NCBI GenBank assembly: GCA_025353485.1 | Contig: JANXQO010000152.1 | Span: forward strand, 1 to 53,481 | Source: Chitinophagales bacterium | GTDB taxonomy: Bacteria; Bacteroidota; Bacteroidia; Chitinophagales; Chitinophagaceae | Length of the DNA: 53,481 nucleotides | Direction: 5' to 3' | Shown here: one piece after another, positions 15,764-25,854 of the stretch | How the letters are laid out: every line of letters begins with the position of its first letter | How positions within the stretch are numbered: the first letter of the stretch is position 1 | Position numbers and translations under genes: made by a program | The notes under the pieces: model-generated | What the model was told of the DNA's origin: nothing | Seen by the model: the letters and a program-made list of their open reading frames with translations, nothing else | Databases searched by the model: none

Positions 15764-15919
15764 AAATTAAAATTTAGTATCGAAGGTAAATATAAATCTA
15801 TTGGAATATGATATTGTTGAAATTGTTCGCAAACTCAATATAATCAATAGTTGTATATGATTCCCAAATTTTTACCAGCAATTTTTTATAGGGTTATTTT
15901 TTAGAATGTTGCCTAAAAT

Positions 15920-15954
15920 AAAAAAGCTGCTCAATTTATTTAAGCAGCTTTTTT
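15920..15954 (-). terminator. Intrinsic terminator after the SusCD operon
   Basis: On the minus strand, GCTGCT and AGCAGC arms with an AT-rich loop are followed by six T, starting about 15 bases after the DUF4397 gene stop. Confidence 0.8.
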
Positions 15955-15969
15955 ATAAGATGATTTAAT

Positions 15970-16743
15970 TTAATTATTTGTATAAATAACCAGTCCTCTT
16001 GCTTTGGTACCGGTAGTAGTACCAGGCTGGCCTTTATAAACCAAGGTGAGTGCACGTTGTCTTGCAAATACAACTAGATTTAATCTTGCTAATGTATCAA
16101 GTCTTCCTGGTCTTCTTACTATTAAAGTATCATTTGCAAGGGTATAAGGTAAAGTAGTAAATGGAGTTACCGTTCCGGGACTAATATTAGAGAATATATT
16201 TGCAGCTTGTCGGGTTGAGTATACATCTACATTTTTGCCCACGCTATCATTTAATATTGCATGAATAAATCTTAATGTAAAATGAGTTGTATCAGATATT
16301 GTAAAATTGTCCTGAACAAATATTTGCTTAGACTCATCCGATTTTAAAAGCGAATCAGTAATAATAAATGAATAATAATTTCCTGCAGTAAGTGTTTTAT
16401 TAAAAGATGCAAGGGTGATAGAATCCGGTGTAAGTTTTCCATTTACTGTAATTCTTATTGCTTGAGGGCCTGCAGGAACACCGATATATAAATTAGTTAT
16501 TGTTGGAAAAATTGAGTTATAAGTAAGGAAAGTTCCATTCACTTTAACACCATTCACATAAACATTAAAACTATCACTGCCATTAACTACCTGCCTGAAT
16601 GAAGTAGAAAAATCTGCTATTTTTAAATAAGCCAGACCGCTTGTGCCTGAAACAGGAGAAACAAGTTCAAGTTTTTTGTTACACGACCATATTAGCCCGA
16701 TTGTACATGCGAAGATTAGTACTATTAAAATATTTTTTTTCAT
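15970..16743 (-). CDS. DUF4397-type surface lipoprotein of the SusCD operon
   Basis: Lipobox IWSCNKK puts the lipid on Cys21. The remainder has the strand pattern of DUF4397: LKIADFSTSF, VYVNGVKV, LYIGVPAGPQAIRI, and FTLRFIHAILNDSVGKNVDVY, an immunoglobulin-like domain that occurs in pairs. It follows the SusD gene by 25 bases and ends before a terminator. It therefore probably fills the SusE/SusF-like slot, an extra surface lipoprotein assisting glycan capture. The role is inferred from position; no ligand-binding residues can be named. Confidence 0.8.
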   Translation of the reverse strand: MKKNILIVLIFACTIGLIWSCNKKLELVSPVSGTSGLAYLKIADFSTSFRQVVNGSDSFNVYVNGVKVNGTFLTYNSIFPTITNLYIGVPAGPQAIRITVNGKLTPDSITLASFNKTLTAGNYYSFIITDSLLKSDESKQIFVQDNFTISDTTHFTLRFIHAILNDSVGKNVDVYSTRQAANIFSNISPGTVTPFTTLPYTLANDTLIVRRPGRLDTLARLNLVVFARQRALTLVYKGQPGTTTGTKARGLVIYTNN

Positions 16744-16768
16744 CAGTCTTTTTTTACAGTTAGTGATT

Positions 16769-18448
16769 TTATTTCATTGAGAACCATTCTTCCTGGGTAT
16801 TATAGTCTAAGTTTAAGGCCCCAATTCTTGTTAGCTCAGGAATATCGTATAAGTATTCTGAATTATACCTTGGCCTGGATCTGTACACCAGTTTACCGTT
16901 ATTGGTAGAAATTAAATTTACACCGGCCGGAGGAAAAAAGCCTGTATATACTTTTTGTGGAGTTGGATTTGTTGGATCCAGATCTGTATAATGAAACTTT
17001 CTCATGTCTGTCCATGTTAGTTGAGTTCCCCACGCATATAGTGCAATATATTTTTGTAACATTACATGTGTTAGCGTTAAATCAGTTGCAGCAGGAACCA
17101 CCTTTGGATCAGCAAGGTAAGCTGCCTTTACAGCAGGTGTTATCACATTTGCTGCCGGAATATTTTGAGAGTAAGTTGTAGTTAACATATCAAAATTCAG
17201 ACTTATTGCATTTGTATAAGCAGCAAGTGCCTGGGCTTTAAACGCACTTCCTTTACGCATGTAAGCTTCTGCAATATCAAATTGCATTTCTGATGCAGTC
17301 ATCATAGGCCATGGGCTTGTATTCTGATAAAGATATCTGCTACTATCAGGTGTTGATGCTCCTGTAGAAGAAGGAGCTCCGGTAACATCAGGCGTACTAT
17401 TTCCCCAAAAATTTTTAGGATACTCATTTGCTGACAGACCTGAAATACCTAACCAGGGAACAAAGCCTTTAAACGTTCTATTATAATTTTCGCGAAGTAT
17501 GTACCATGCTCTTGGATCAAAAACTCCCTTAAATGCACTATCAAGTCTGCCCGACATAAGATCAGCAACATAAGATCCCTGCCTGATGGCCCCGATATTA
17601 CCTCTAAATGGACCATAATAATTATTAACAGCTGATATAGTACCACCTGCTACCTTTACAGCAGCATTATCATCATTAGTTGTAATTGAAAGGCTAGCAT
17701 ATTTAATTACAGAATCTGCATAACCATTGGTTGTAAATATTGCTTTATTACTTAGATTAATATAGGAACGGGCTAAAATTCCATAGACAAATTTTTTCCA
17801 TTTATTTACATCACCCTTATAAAAATAGGCATCGCCTATTGCAAGGTTTGCCTGGCTGGCACTGCCATCAGTTCTGTTTAAAAAGCTTAATGACCGAAAA
17901 CAAACAGCACGGCAACTATCATAAAATTCGGGCTGCGTATCATAATGAAATTGGGATAAGCTGGTATTAAATGCTTCTTTTAGTATCGCATCTCCATACA
18001 TGTCGGTTAATTCAAGCCAGCCCCATGCTCTTATAGCCAATGCTACTCCAACATAATCCCATTTTTCCTGTTCAGTTCCATATTGAACGATCTTGTTTAA
18101 GTTCTGTCCCTGGCCATAATAAACTGCTGCCCATAGTCCTCCTAATGCATCACTTGGAGGTAGCACTCCCCCCATTTGGCCATAATTTTCTCCATTAGTT
18201 TGCGTTCCCCAATATTGTACATATCGTCCGAGTAATATTCCATCTGCCTGTACGCCGTAACCTGTGCCTGCGGATGAAAAGAAAGCTGTAAAGCTTCCAA
18301 TTACACCTGATAATATACTTTCCACAGGCTCCTTGGTAGCTGCATTGGGATTTAGATAAGCATCGTCAATTTTTTTCTTGCATGATCCCATTATGAATAT
18401 GCCGAGAATCCCCAGAAAAATTATTGATTTAGAAATTTTATTTTGCAT
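16769..18448 (-). CDS. SusD/RagB-like outer-membrane lipoprotein (SusD-like group 2)
   Basis: Surface substrate-binding partner of the SusC transporter encoded just upstream. The lipobox MGSCKKK places the lipid on Cys23. The long N-terminal helical region with NPNAATKEPVESILSG and the later helical-repeat body (MTASEMQFDIAEAYMRKG; YKGDVNKWKKFVYGILARSYINL) fit the SusD-like superfamily. At 559 residues the length is normal. It starts 37 bases after the susC stop, and the two products are expected to form the lid and barrel of one uptake complex. The substrate is unknown because no glycoside hydrolase or peptidase is linked. Confidence 0.93.
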   Translation of the reverse strand: MQNKISKSIIFLGILGIFIMGSCKKKIDDAYLNPNAATKEPVESILSGVIGSFTAFFSSAGTGYGVQADGILLGRYVQYWGTQTNGENYGQMGGVLPPSDALGGLWAAVYYGQGQNLNKIVQYGTEQEKWDYVGVALAIRAWGWLELTDMYGDAILKEAFNTSLSQFHYDTQPEFYDSCRAVCFRSLSFLNRTDGSASQANLAIGDAYFYKGDVNKWKKFVYGILARSYINLSNKAIFTTNGYADSVIKYASLSITTNDDNAAVKVAGGTISAVNNYYGPFRGNIGAIRQGSYVADLMSGRLDSAFKGVFDPRAWYILRENYNRTFKGFVPWLGISGLSANEYPKNFWGNSTPDVTGAPSSTGASTPDSSRYLYQNTSPWPMMTASEMQFDIAEAYMRKGSAFKAQALAAYTNAISLNFDMLTTTYSQNIPAANVITPAVKAAYLADPKVVPAATDLTLTHVMLQKYIALYAWGTQLTWTDMRKFHYTDLDPTNPTPQKVYTGFFPPAGVNLISTNNGKLVYRSRPRYNSEYLYDIPELTRIGALNLDYNTQEEWFSMK

Positions 18449-18485
18449 ACAAATATTTTTTTATTTTATCATTTACAATTTATCA

Positions 18486-21400
18486 TTAAAAATTAGCACG
18501 TAATCCAAAGCTTAAACTAAGTGGAGTAGGAGCACTTCCGAGATCCAGGCCATATCCTCCAACACCGCCTGTACCAGGATTGTTTGAGTTTACTGCAGGA
18601 TCTGCACCATGGTAATTTGTGATCAATAGTAAGTCGTTACCGGTTACAAAAAAGCTCATGCTCCTTAATCCTTTTACATTGTGAAGAAAACTTTCAGGCA
18701 ATGTATAATTTAATGTCACGTCTCTTAATCTTAGCCAATTAACATTCTTTTGAATAAATTCCTCATCGGGCAGGCCGGTGTAATATGCACTTAAAAAATA
18801 AGGATTTATCACAATAGTATTTACCGTTGGATTAGCTGTATTTTGTAAACCGTCATTCAGTATTCCACTAACTATTAGAGGAGTTAAACGGTTAACTGTT
18901 CTTGCACTTTTACCTAAACCTGTAAGAACCTGATCTGTTCCGTTATAAATATCTCCACCAACTTTTAGATCCCATAAAAAACTTAAGCTCCAGTTTTTAT
19001 ATCTAAGGGTATTATTAGTACCTAATGTAAAATCAGGTGTTCTGTCAGCAATCAGAGAATTACCACCTGTTACAAGTCCACGACCCGTTGTACCATCAAC
19101 CAGAATTTGACCTGCATTATTTCTTTGATAAATTGAGCCTGTAATTGTACCTGTTGAATGACCTCTTATTAATCCACCTCTTACGTTTGATATATATGTA
19201 TCAGAATTATAAAAGTCGTTTAAAATACCAATTGATTCAGGGAGCGTTAATACTTTGCTCCACATGTGATTGAAATTAAAGTTAACTGTCCAGTTAAAAT
19301 CTTTTGTTTTTACCGGTGTTACATTTAATGTTAGCTCAATTCCCTGGTTACGGAGCGATGAAGAATTTGTTGTATTTAATATATATCCTGTTGCATAACT
19401 TGCTCTGTATCCCTGGCTAATTTGGTCCAAAGCAAGTGTATTATAGTAAGCAATCTCCATAGATATTGCGCTTTTAAAAAGCCTCAATTCTGTCCCTATT
19501 TCATAAGTTTTTTGACGTTCAGGCCTAAGATCAGTATTAGCATTTGTAAAACCATAAGTAAAGCCCGGTATTACAGAACTATTCTGATTATTTACAAAAA
19601 CTGATTGGTTGGAATATGGATCATTTAACCTTGCAGTACTTGCTAAGGAGCCTCTTAATTTTACGTAATTAAAAATATTTCCTTTTTTTATTTCCGGAAA
19701 TATATCTGAAACAATTAAACTCATACTTGCTCCCGGATAATGATAATTTCTATTTTGTGCAGGAATTGGAGATGCTGATTCCCACCGGTAAGAATAGGTA
19801 AGAAATGCAACATTCTTATATCCAATAGAAGCTTCACCAAAATAGGCAAGTTCTCTTAAGATAAGTAAATTGGGTAAGCCAAAAGCATTTCTAAGCAAAC
19901 GTGTTCTTGAACTTCCTAAAGTAATGCTGCTATCCCAGGGGTTAAAAGTATTTGGAACAGGGACACCATTTTTATATACTGCTCCCGGGGTAGCTGTGTA
20001 TGATGTTGAATCAACTAAATGGCTTCCCAATATGCCATATTGTTCTGTCTGAAAATCCTCCCACATGGTACCTCCTAACAAACGTGTTGTAAAAGCACCT
20101 ACATCTTTTTTAAGTGTAGCTGTAATTGTATGATTATATCCTTTATAGGTTCTGTAATAATTATCCAGACTTCCGCCGGTTGCTGCGGATAATACAAAAG
20201 ACTGCGGATTTGTTAACAGGTAGCCTTTGCTTTTATATGTATCATAACCAAACCTTCCTGCTAATGATAACCAGGAAAAAGGATTAATATCAATACCAAG
20301 AGTTGCAATGTAACGATCTACTTTATCACCACTAACATTGTTTTGTGCACTCCATAAAGGGTTGTCAAAATCATTGTTGTAATTTGTTTTTGAAAAAGTT
20401 AATAGCTTATTGCCATTAGCATCTTTGTATTGAGTTATGTCATTATTGGCAGGCCATGAATACAGATCAAGAAGATAGCCTCCGCTAGCCGTAGTCCCTT
20501 TAAGCGGTTTAATATTGGTAGAGTTTGTGTAGGCAATAGAAGGAGTGATACTTATATATTTCCCAATTTTAGAATTATTAGAAATCTTGAAATTATACTT
20601 TCTATAAGAGTTATTTGGAACCACTCCCTTATCATCAAAATATTGCCCTGATGCCCTAAACCCTACATTCTTTGATCCAAATTCTAAACTTATATTATGC
20701 GTTTGTGAAAAACCTGTACGATAAAAATGATGAAGATTATCGTACAATGTAGTGCCAGCTGCCCATACCGGACCATAAGATGTAAATTGACCTGAAAGTG
20801 GTGGAGCAGTTGGTATGGCGTTACTGGTGCCGGGTCCATAATCATTATTCAATTCTGCAAAACGGGTAATTTTTTGCATGCGAAAATTATTGTCATACGT
20901 AACCAGTATTTTTCCGTTGGTACTTTTTGCTTTTTTTGTAGTAATTACAATTGCACCGTTTGAAGCCTGGCTACCATATAACGCAGTTGCTTCGGGTCCC
21001 TTTAAAACTGTAACAGCTTCTATATCATTTGGATTTAAATCAGCAATACGATTTGTATAATCATTATTCCTGTTTGGCAGATCAGAAGCAAGCCCTATAC
21101 CTGTACCACCCTGCGAATTTGAATTTAATGTGCTGTTATCTAAAATAATACCATCCACAATAAATAAGGGTTGGTTAGTACCGGATAAAGAATTGAAACC
21201 TCTTAATATAATACCCGAAGAGGCGCCTGCAGCACCGGTTGTTGGAGTAACAGTAAGGCCGGCTACTCTGCCTTCCAAACTGTTTACAAAATTTTCACGT
21301 TGCGTTTCAGCAATAATTTTTCCGCTGACGGTTTGTGTTGAAAACCCTAATTCCCTCGGATTCCTTTTTATATCCAATGCTGTAGTAACTGTTACTTCTT

Positions 21401-21704
21401 CCAAAACACCTGTTGCAGATTGAAGTATAACATCAATTGTAATTCCATTTACCCGAATTTCCCGGGTTGTAAAACTAACACCACTTATTACAAGAACATC
21501 ACCACGATTTGCATTAATTGTAAAGGAACCATTGGCATCTGTTTTTGTACCTGTTCTTTTACCTTTTACTAAAACTGATGCTGAAGCAACAGGGGTATTA
21601 TCACTTGCTAATACTTTACCTGTAATGGGAGTTGTTTGAGCAGAAGTTGAAAATGTAAAATGAATAAAAAGAAAAGCCATTATGGCTATAGCAAATTTTC
21701 TCAT
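18486..21704 (-). CDS. SusC/RagA-type TonB-dependent outer-membrane transporter
   Basis: A 1072-residue outer-membrane transporter energised by TonB. The signal peptide ends near STSAQ (residue 23). A carboxypeptidase-D-like domain (about 26-100, ITGKVLASDNTPVASASVLV) precedes a plug with the SusC signatures NSLEGRVAGLTV and QPLFIVDGIILD. A 22-strand barrel ends in the aromatic terminus LSFGLRANF. It heads a SusC-SusD-DUF4397 operon. No ECF sigma or anti-sigma gene is adjacent, and the 190 bases upstream hold no promoter word I can trust. Confidence 0.96.
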   Translation of the reverse strand: MRKFAIAIMAFLFIHFTFSTSAQTTPITGKVLASDNTPVASASVLVKGKRTGTKTDANGSFTINANRGDVLVISGVSFTTREIRVNGITIDVILQSATGVLEEVTVTTALDIKRNPRELGFSTQTVSGKIIAETQRENFVNSLEGRVAGLTVTPTTGAAGASSGIILRGFNSLSGTNQPLFIVDGIILDNSTLNSNSQGGTGIGLASDLPNRNNDYTNRIADLNPNDIEAVTVLKGPEATALYGSQASNGAIVITTKKAKSTNGKILVTYDNNFRMQKITRFAELNNDYGPGTSNAIPTAPPLSGQFTSYGPVWAAGTTLYDNLHHFYRTGFSQTHNISLEFGSKNVGFRASGQYFDDKGVVPNNSYRKYNFKISNNSKIGKYISITPSIAYTNSTNIKPLKGTTASGGYLLDLYSWPANNDITQYKDANGNKLLTFSKTNYNNDFDNPLWSAQNNVSGDKVDRYIATLGIDINPFSWLSLAGRFGYDTYKSKGYLLTNPQSFVLSAATGGSLDNYYRTYKGYNHTITATLKKDVGAFTTRLLGGTMWEDFQTEQYGILGSHLVDSTSYTATPGAVYKNGVPVPNTFNPWDSSITLGSSRTRLLRNAFGLPNLLILRELAYFGEASIGYKNVAFLTYSYRWESASPIPAQNRNYHYPGASMSLIVSDIFPEIKKGNIFNYVKLRGSLASTARLNDPYSNQSVFVNNQNSSVIPGFTYGFTNANTDLRPERQKTYEIGTELRLFKSAISMEIAYYNTLALDQISQGYRASYATGYILNTTNSSSLRNQGIELTLNVTPVKTKDFNWTVNFNFNHMWSKVLTLPESIGILNDFYNSDTYISNVRGGLIRGHSTGTITGSIYQRNNAGQILVDGTTGRGLVTGGNSLIADRTPDFTLGTNNTLRYKNWSLSFLWDLKVGGDIYNGTDQVLTGLGKSARTVNRLTPLIVSGILNDGLQNTANPTVNTIVINPYFLSAYYTGLPDEEFIQKNVNWLRLRDVTLNYTLPESFLHNVKGLRSMSFFVTGNDLLLITNYHGADPAVNSNNPGTGGVGGYGLDLGSAPTPLSLSFGLRANF

Positions 21705-21894
21705 ATGCTTTGTTTAATTTTTTAAAGTAAAATGCAATCCTTAAAGCAGACAATATTTATATATAAGTTGCTGCTTTATTTTTTAATATTGAAAATATTA
21801 AATTAGCGTTTTTTTTTGGAGAGAATTATTCTATAGGATATAAAAGGATAAAAAAGCAAACTAAGATATTTTTTCTGATATTAAATGTACCAGC

Positions 21895-23130
21895 TTATTT
21901 TTTTTTATTTACCAAGGCATCAGAACTTTTACCAAAATTCAAATCGTTTTCTTTTAAGTCTTCCGTTTTATCAACTTCATCTGTTTCAAAATAATTAGAA
22001 AAAATATTAGCCATTTTTTTTGCGTCATAAACATTGCGGTTGTATTTATTGCCTAAAATAATTATAGTAGTTGAATCCTGCACAAGCCGCATAAGCATTG
22101 TATTGTTGCCATGCCACCAACCTCCATGAAAAATAATTTTTTTGCCATTGGGATAAATATTCATTCTCCATCCAAATCCATAGTTTTTTATTCCCGCTTT
22201 TTCATTGCTGTAAGGTGTAAAAGCTTCTTCTAAAGTTTGCGCTGTAAAAATTTGGTTGGTGTACAATGCCTGATCCCATTTTAAAAGATCTCTTGCGGTA
22301 CTATAAATATTTTTATCGCCAAATCCTTTATCAAGAAAAGTTAATCCTTCCTTCCTTCCACGCCAATCGTAGGAGGGCATTGCTTTTTGTTCATCAGCCA
22401 TTGTAAACACGTACGTGTCATTCATTTTTAAAGGAGTAAAAAAGTTATGCTGCAAAAATTCGGCATAGCTTTTCCCGGAAACTTTTTCAATGATCAAACC
22501 AAGCAAAGTATAATTTGTATTGCAGTAAGAAAAACGGGTGCCTGGCTGATGCGTTAATGGGGGCTGGTATTGTATAAGATAATTGAGTACATCAGTGTTA
22601 TCTGAAAATTGTTTTACATCCCACCCCAACTGCTGCATAAAATAAAGATAGTTAGGCAGGCCGCTTCTATGGCTTAACAGCATTCTTATAGTAATGCCGT
22701 TGTAAGGAAAATTGGGAAAGAATAATTTTACATCATCATCTAATTTTAATTTGCCTTGCTCAACAAGTTTTAGCGTTGCCATGGCAGTAAATGTTTTTGA
22801 TACAGATGCAAGATGAAAGGCGCTGTGCTCATTCAGCGAATCTTTTTTCTGAAGATCAAAATAGCCGCGGTAGTTTTCAAAAATAATTTGCCCTTTTTTG
22901 GCAACTAATATTGCACCGTTAAAGCCTGTTTTTGCCAATGTAGTTTCATAAAATGTATTTATGGCATCATAATATTTTTTAAAATCTTCCGGGTTTAAAC
23001 TTCCCGCAGCAGGAGCAGAATAAATTACAGAATCCTTTGGTATGGATGGTTGTGTTGAAGAGTTATGCGTGCATGCTGTTAATAAAATAGCAAAGCTGAT
23101 AGAAATGGGAATCATTTTCAATAAGGACAT
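21895..23130 (-). CDS. Serine hydrolase of the beta-lactamase/penicillin-binding fold (class C-like), lipoprotein
   Basis: Exported lipoprotein (lipobox ILLTAC, Cys20) with the class C beta-lactamase fold. The catalytic SxxK is Ser109-Val-Ser-Lys112 in HLASVSKTF, and the second motif Tyr202-Cys-Asn204 lies in FSYCNTNY. The third motif is HGGWWHG in place of KTG, as in esterases and peptidases of this family. That makes an esterase or D-aminopeptidase role more likely than antibiotic resistance. The C-terminal 40 residues are highly charged. The gene is divergent from serA. Confidence 0.88.
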   Translation of the reverse strand: MSLLKMIPISISFAILLTACTHNSSTQPSIPKDSVIYSAPAAGSLNPEDFKKYYDAINTFYETTLAKTGFNGAILVAKKGQIIFENYRGYFDLQKKDSLNEHSAFHLASVSKTFTAMATLKLVEQGKLKLDDDVKLFFPNFPYNGITIRMLLSHRSGLPNYLYFMQQLGWDVKQFSDNTDVLNYLIQYQPPLTHQPGTRFSYCNTNYTLLGLIIEKVSGKSYAEFLQHNFFTPLKMNDTYVFTMADEQKAMPSYDWRGRKEGLTFLDKGFGDKNIYSTARDLLKWDQALYTNQIFTAQTLEEAFTPYSNEKAGIKNYGFGWRMNIYPNGKKIIFHGGWWHGNNTMLMRLVQDSTTIIILGNKYNRNVYDAKKMANIFSNYFETDEVDKTEDLKENDLNFGKSSDALVNKKK

Positions 23131-23156
23131 TACAGATCAATAAAAAGTTAACAGGT

Positions 23157-23164
23157 TATATTTG
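23157..23164 (+). promoter_or_regulatory. Candidate -7 element (TATATTTG) for serA
   Basis: Perfect TAnnTTTG word ending 23 bases before the serA ATG at 23187. Confidence 0.45.
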
Positions 23165-23186
23165 CAATATACAGTACAAAATTAAT

Positions 23187-24425
23187 ATGACAGATAAAAA
23201 AACAACCAGTTATCCAAAAGAAAAGATCAACATTCTTTTTTTAGAGAACATAAGCGATGCTGCAATAAAAAAATTTAATGATGCAGGGTATACATCTGTA
23301 AAAAAAATAAATGCAGCCTTAAGTGAAAGTGAGTTGATGAATGAAATAAAAAAGGTTCACCTGCTTGGCATCCGTTCTAAAACACAGCTCACAAGAAATG
23401 TTTTATCGCAGGCAGAAAAACTTCAGGCAATTGGATGTTTTTGTATTGGTGTTAACCAGATTGACCTGACTGCTGCAACAAAAAAAGGGATTGCAGTATT
23501 TAATGCACCCTACTCCAATACCCGCTCTGTTGCTGAATTAGTAATTGCATCTTCAATAATGTTGATAAGAAGGATACCCGATAAAAATAAAGCTGCACAT
23601 AATGGCATTTGGTTAAAGGAAGCGAAGGGCAGTTATGAATTAAGAGGAAAAACATTAGGGATCATTGGCTATGGAAATATAGGGTCACAGGTAAGTGTGC
23701 TTGCAGAATCATTGGGGATGAAAGTTATTTTTTATGATGCAGAAACTAAAATGCCCCTGGGCAATGCAGAGGATAAAAAAACTTTAAAGGAAGTTCTCAG
23801 CCATGCCGATGTAGTAACGCTTCATGTGCCTGAATTAGCGTCTACAAAAAATTTAATTAATAAAACCAATCTTAAATATTTTAAAAAGAATGCTATTCTA
23901 ATTAATTATGCAAGGGGAGAAGTGGTAGACCTGGATGCATTAAAAACAGCATTGCAAAACGAACAGTTGGCCGGTGCTGCAGTGGATGTATATCCTGTAG
24001 AACCGGAAAAGAATGGAGATAAATTTACAACGCCGCTGCAGGGTTTGAGTAATGTAATTCTTACACCGCACATTGGCGGCTCTACTGAAGAGGCACAACA
24101 AAATATTGGGGAAGATGTAAGCACCAAGCTTTTTAATTTTTTAGAAAAAGGAATTACAACCGGCTCACATACGGTGCCTGCATTAAGCCTGCCGCCCCAG
24201 GAAGGAACACACCGCATTTTGCATATTCATAATAATGTTCCCGGTGTGCTTTCTGAAATAAATACGCAGTTATCAAAACATAAAATAAATATTGTGGCAC
24301 AATATTTAAAAACAAATGATGAAATAGGTTACGTGGTTTTGGATGTTGATAAAAGTTTATCAAAAGAAGCGTTGGAGCTTTTACGAAATGTAAAACAAAC
24401 ACTTAAGGCGAGGCTTTTGTATTAG
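23187..24425 (+). CDS. serA: D-3-phosphoglycerate dehydrogenase
   Basis: NAD-dependent first enzyme of serine synthesis. It is of the E. coli type: 412 residues with a C-terminal ACT domain (from about 338, HRILHIHNNVPGVLSEIN) that normally binds serine for feedback control. The NAD site is GIIGYGNIGSQ near 158-168. The catalytic Arg lies in NYARGEVVD, the Glu in VYPVEPEK, and the catalytic His in LTPHIGGST. The TAG stop coincides with the start of a C-rich repeat half (TAGCCCCCT). No other serine-pathway gene is adjacent. Confidence 0.94.
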   Translation: MTDKKTTSYPKEKINILFLENISDAAIKKFNDAGYTSVKKINAALSESELMNEIKKVHLLGIRSKTQLTRNVLSQAEKLQAIGCFCIGVNQIDLTAATKKGIAVFNAPYSNTRSVAELVIASSIMLIRRIPDKNKAAHNGIWLKEAKGSYELRGKTLGIIGYGNIGSQVSVLAESLGMKVIFYDAETKMPLGNAEDKKTLKEVLSHADVVTLHVPELASTKNLINKTNLKYFKKNAILINYARGEVVDLDALKTALQNEQLAGAAVDVYPVEPEKNGDKFTTPLQGLSNVILTPHIGGSTEEAQQNIGEDVSTKLFNFLEKGITTGSHTVPALSLPPQEGTHRILHIHNNVPGVLSEINTQLSKHKINIVAQYLKTNDEIGYVVLDVDKSLSKEALELLRNVKQTLKARLLY

Positions 24426-24525
24426 CCCCCTGTCCCCTTCAATTTTTTGGTGGTGGTGCAGATTGTAGTTTTTTAAAAAAGTAAGAAGAAATAATATTTA
24501 CCAAAAAATAATATTTACAATTATA

Positions 24526-25854
24526 ATGTCTAACATAACTTTTCCCCCTTCGGGGGATAGGGGGCTAAAAATAATAATTATAGGGGGCGGATTTGGAGGA
24601 TTAAAACTTGCACGTTCATTAAATAACAAAGCAGGCTTTGAAATTTATTTGTTAGACAAATATAATTACCACCAGTTTCAGCCATTATTTTACCAGGTGG
24701 CAACAGCGGGGCTTGATGCAAGCAACATTTCTTTTCCACTCCGTAAAGTTTTTCATAAAAGCAACAATGTACATTTTAGAATGGCGGAAGTAAAAGAAAT
24801 TATTTCTATAGAAAATAAAGTAATAACTGATATTGGTGATTTTGTTTACGATGTTTTGGTTTTAGCAACAGGCGCTGATACAAACTTTTTCGGTAATCAA
24901 CAATTAATTGATAATGCCTTCCCCATGAAAAGCACTGTGGAAGCAGTTCAGCTTCGTCATCGCCTGATCCACAATTTTGAAGATGCATTATCAGCAAAAA
25001 CGGAAGAAGAATTACTACGTCTTTTAACGATTGTTGTGGTTGGCGGTGGCCCCACAGGAGTTGAGATGAGTGGTGCTATTGCAGATATGCGAAGATTTGT
25101 TTTACCAAAGGATTATCCTGAATTGGACTTCTCAAAAATGAAAATTTATTTGCTGGAAGGAAGTCCGAAAACATTGGGAGCAATGAGCGAAAGATCCAGT
25201 AATGATTCTCATAAATATTTAGAGAAATTAAATGTTATTGTACAAACAAATACAATTGTAAAAGATTACGACGGGCAAACGGTAACACTGCAAAGCGGTA
25301 ACACAATTGAGAGCTCATTGGTAATTTGGGCAGCAGGAATTAAAGGAAATGTACCTGCAGGAATAAATAAAGAATTAATTGTGAGAGGCAATAGAATTAA
25401 AGTGGACAGGATGAATAAGGTTTTGGACTTTGAAAATATTTTTGCCATTGGTGATGTTGCTTATATGGAAACTGAAAAATATCCTCACGGCCATCCGCAA
25501 GTTGCATCTGTAGCTATTCAGCAGGGAAAATTTCTCGCCTATAATTTACGCAGAATGGAAATGAAAAGTCATCATGTAGAAGAGTTTGAATATTATGATA
25601 AAGGCACAATGGCAACAGTGGGGCGCAATCTTGCAGTAGTTGATATTCCAATCCCGATACCTATCGGGGCTAAGCTTCATGTAAAGGGATTTTTAGCCTG
25701 GATGATGTGGATGGGATTGCATCTCGTTTTATTGCTGGGTGTAAAAAACCGCTTTGCAGTTTTTAGCAACTGGATTTATAATTACATCACTTACGATCAA
25801 AACCTGCGATTGATTTTTAAAGAGTTTTATCGCCCTAAAAAAAATGAAGTATAG
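24526..25854 (+). CDS. ndh: Type II NADH dehydrogenase (NDH-2)
   Basis: Single-subunit flavoprotein that passes electrons from NADH to quinone at the membrane without pumping protons. The FAD-binding GGGFGGLKLA lies near residues 19-28, the NADH-binding VVVGGGPTGVEMSGA in the middle, and FAIGDVAY near 305. The C-terminal amphipathic and hydrophobic segment (FLAWMMWMGLHLVLLLG) anchors it. Two features are odd. Residues 7-14 (PPSGDRGL) are encoded by a G/C palindrome, and residues about 376-382 (IPIPIPIGA) contain a CCCGATA/TATCGGG palindrome. Neither lies in the catalytic core. The stop codon is at the edge of a third palindrome. Confidence 0.93.
   Translation: MSNITFPPSGDRGLKIIIIGGGFGGLKLARSLNNKAGFEIYLLDKYNYHQFQPLFYQVATAGLDASNISFPLRKVFHKSNNVHFRMAEVKEIISIENKVITDIGDFVYDVLVLATGADTNFFGNQQLIDNAFPMKSTVEAVQLRHRLIHNFEDALSAKTEEELLRLLTIVVVGGGPTGVEMSGAIADMRRFVLPKDYPELDFSKMKIYLLEGSPKTLGAMSERSSNDSHKYLEKLNVIVQTNTIVKDYDGQTVTLQSGNTIESSLVIWAAGIKGNVPAGINKELIVRGNRIKVDRMNKVLDFENIFAIGDVAYMETEKYPHGHPQVASVAIQQGKFLAYNLRRMEMKSHHVEEFEYYDKGTMATVGRNLAVVDIPIPIPIGAKLHVKGFLAWMMWMGLHLVLLLGVKNRFAVFSNWIYNYITYDQNLRLIFKEFYRPKKNEV
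24544..24567. repeat. G/C-run palindrome inside the N-terminal codons of ndh
   Basis: CCCCCTTCGGGGG (24544-24556) is followed by TAGGGGGCTA, which is the complement of TAGCCCCCT at 24423-24431 just after serA. The two parts look like the halves of one gene-border repeat split by about 110 bases. The right half codes for residues 7-14 of the NADH dehydrogenase. Confidence 0.6.
25653..25668. repeat. CCCGATA/TATCGGG palindrome inside ndh
   Basis: CCCGATAC followed by CTATCGGG: arms of seven bases with a mismatched centre, read in frame as part of IPIPIPIGA. It is related to 39898-39913 and 11434-11451. Confidence 0.55.

Noticed and set aside
21895-23130. Antibiotic-resistance beta-lactamase
   Set aside because: The KTG motif is replaced by HGG and the protein is a lipoprotein, which fits esterase or peptidase relatives better.
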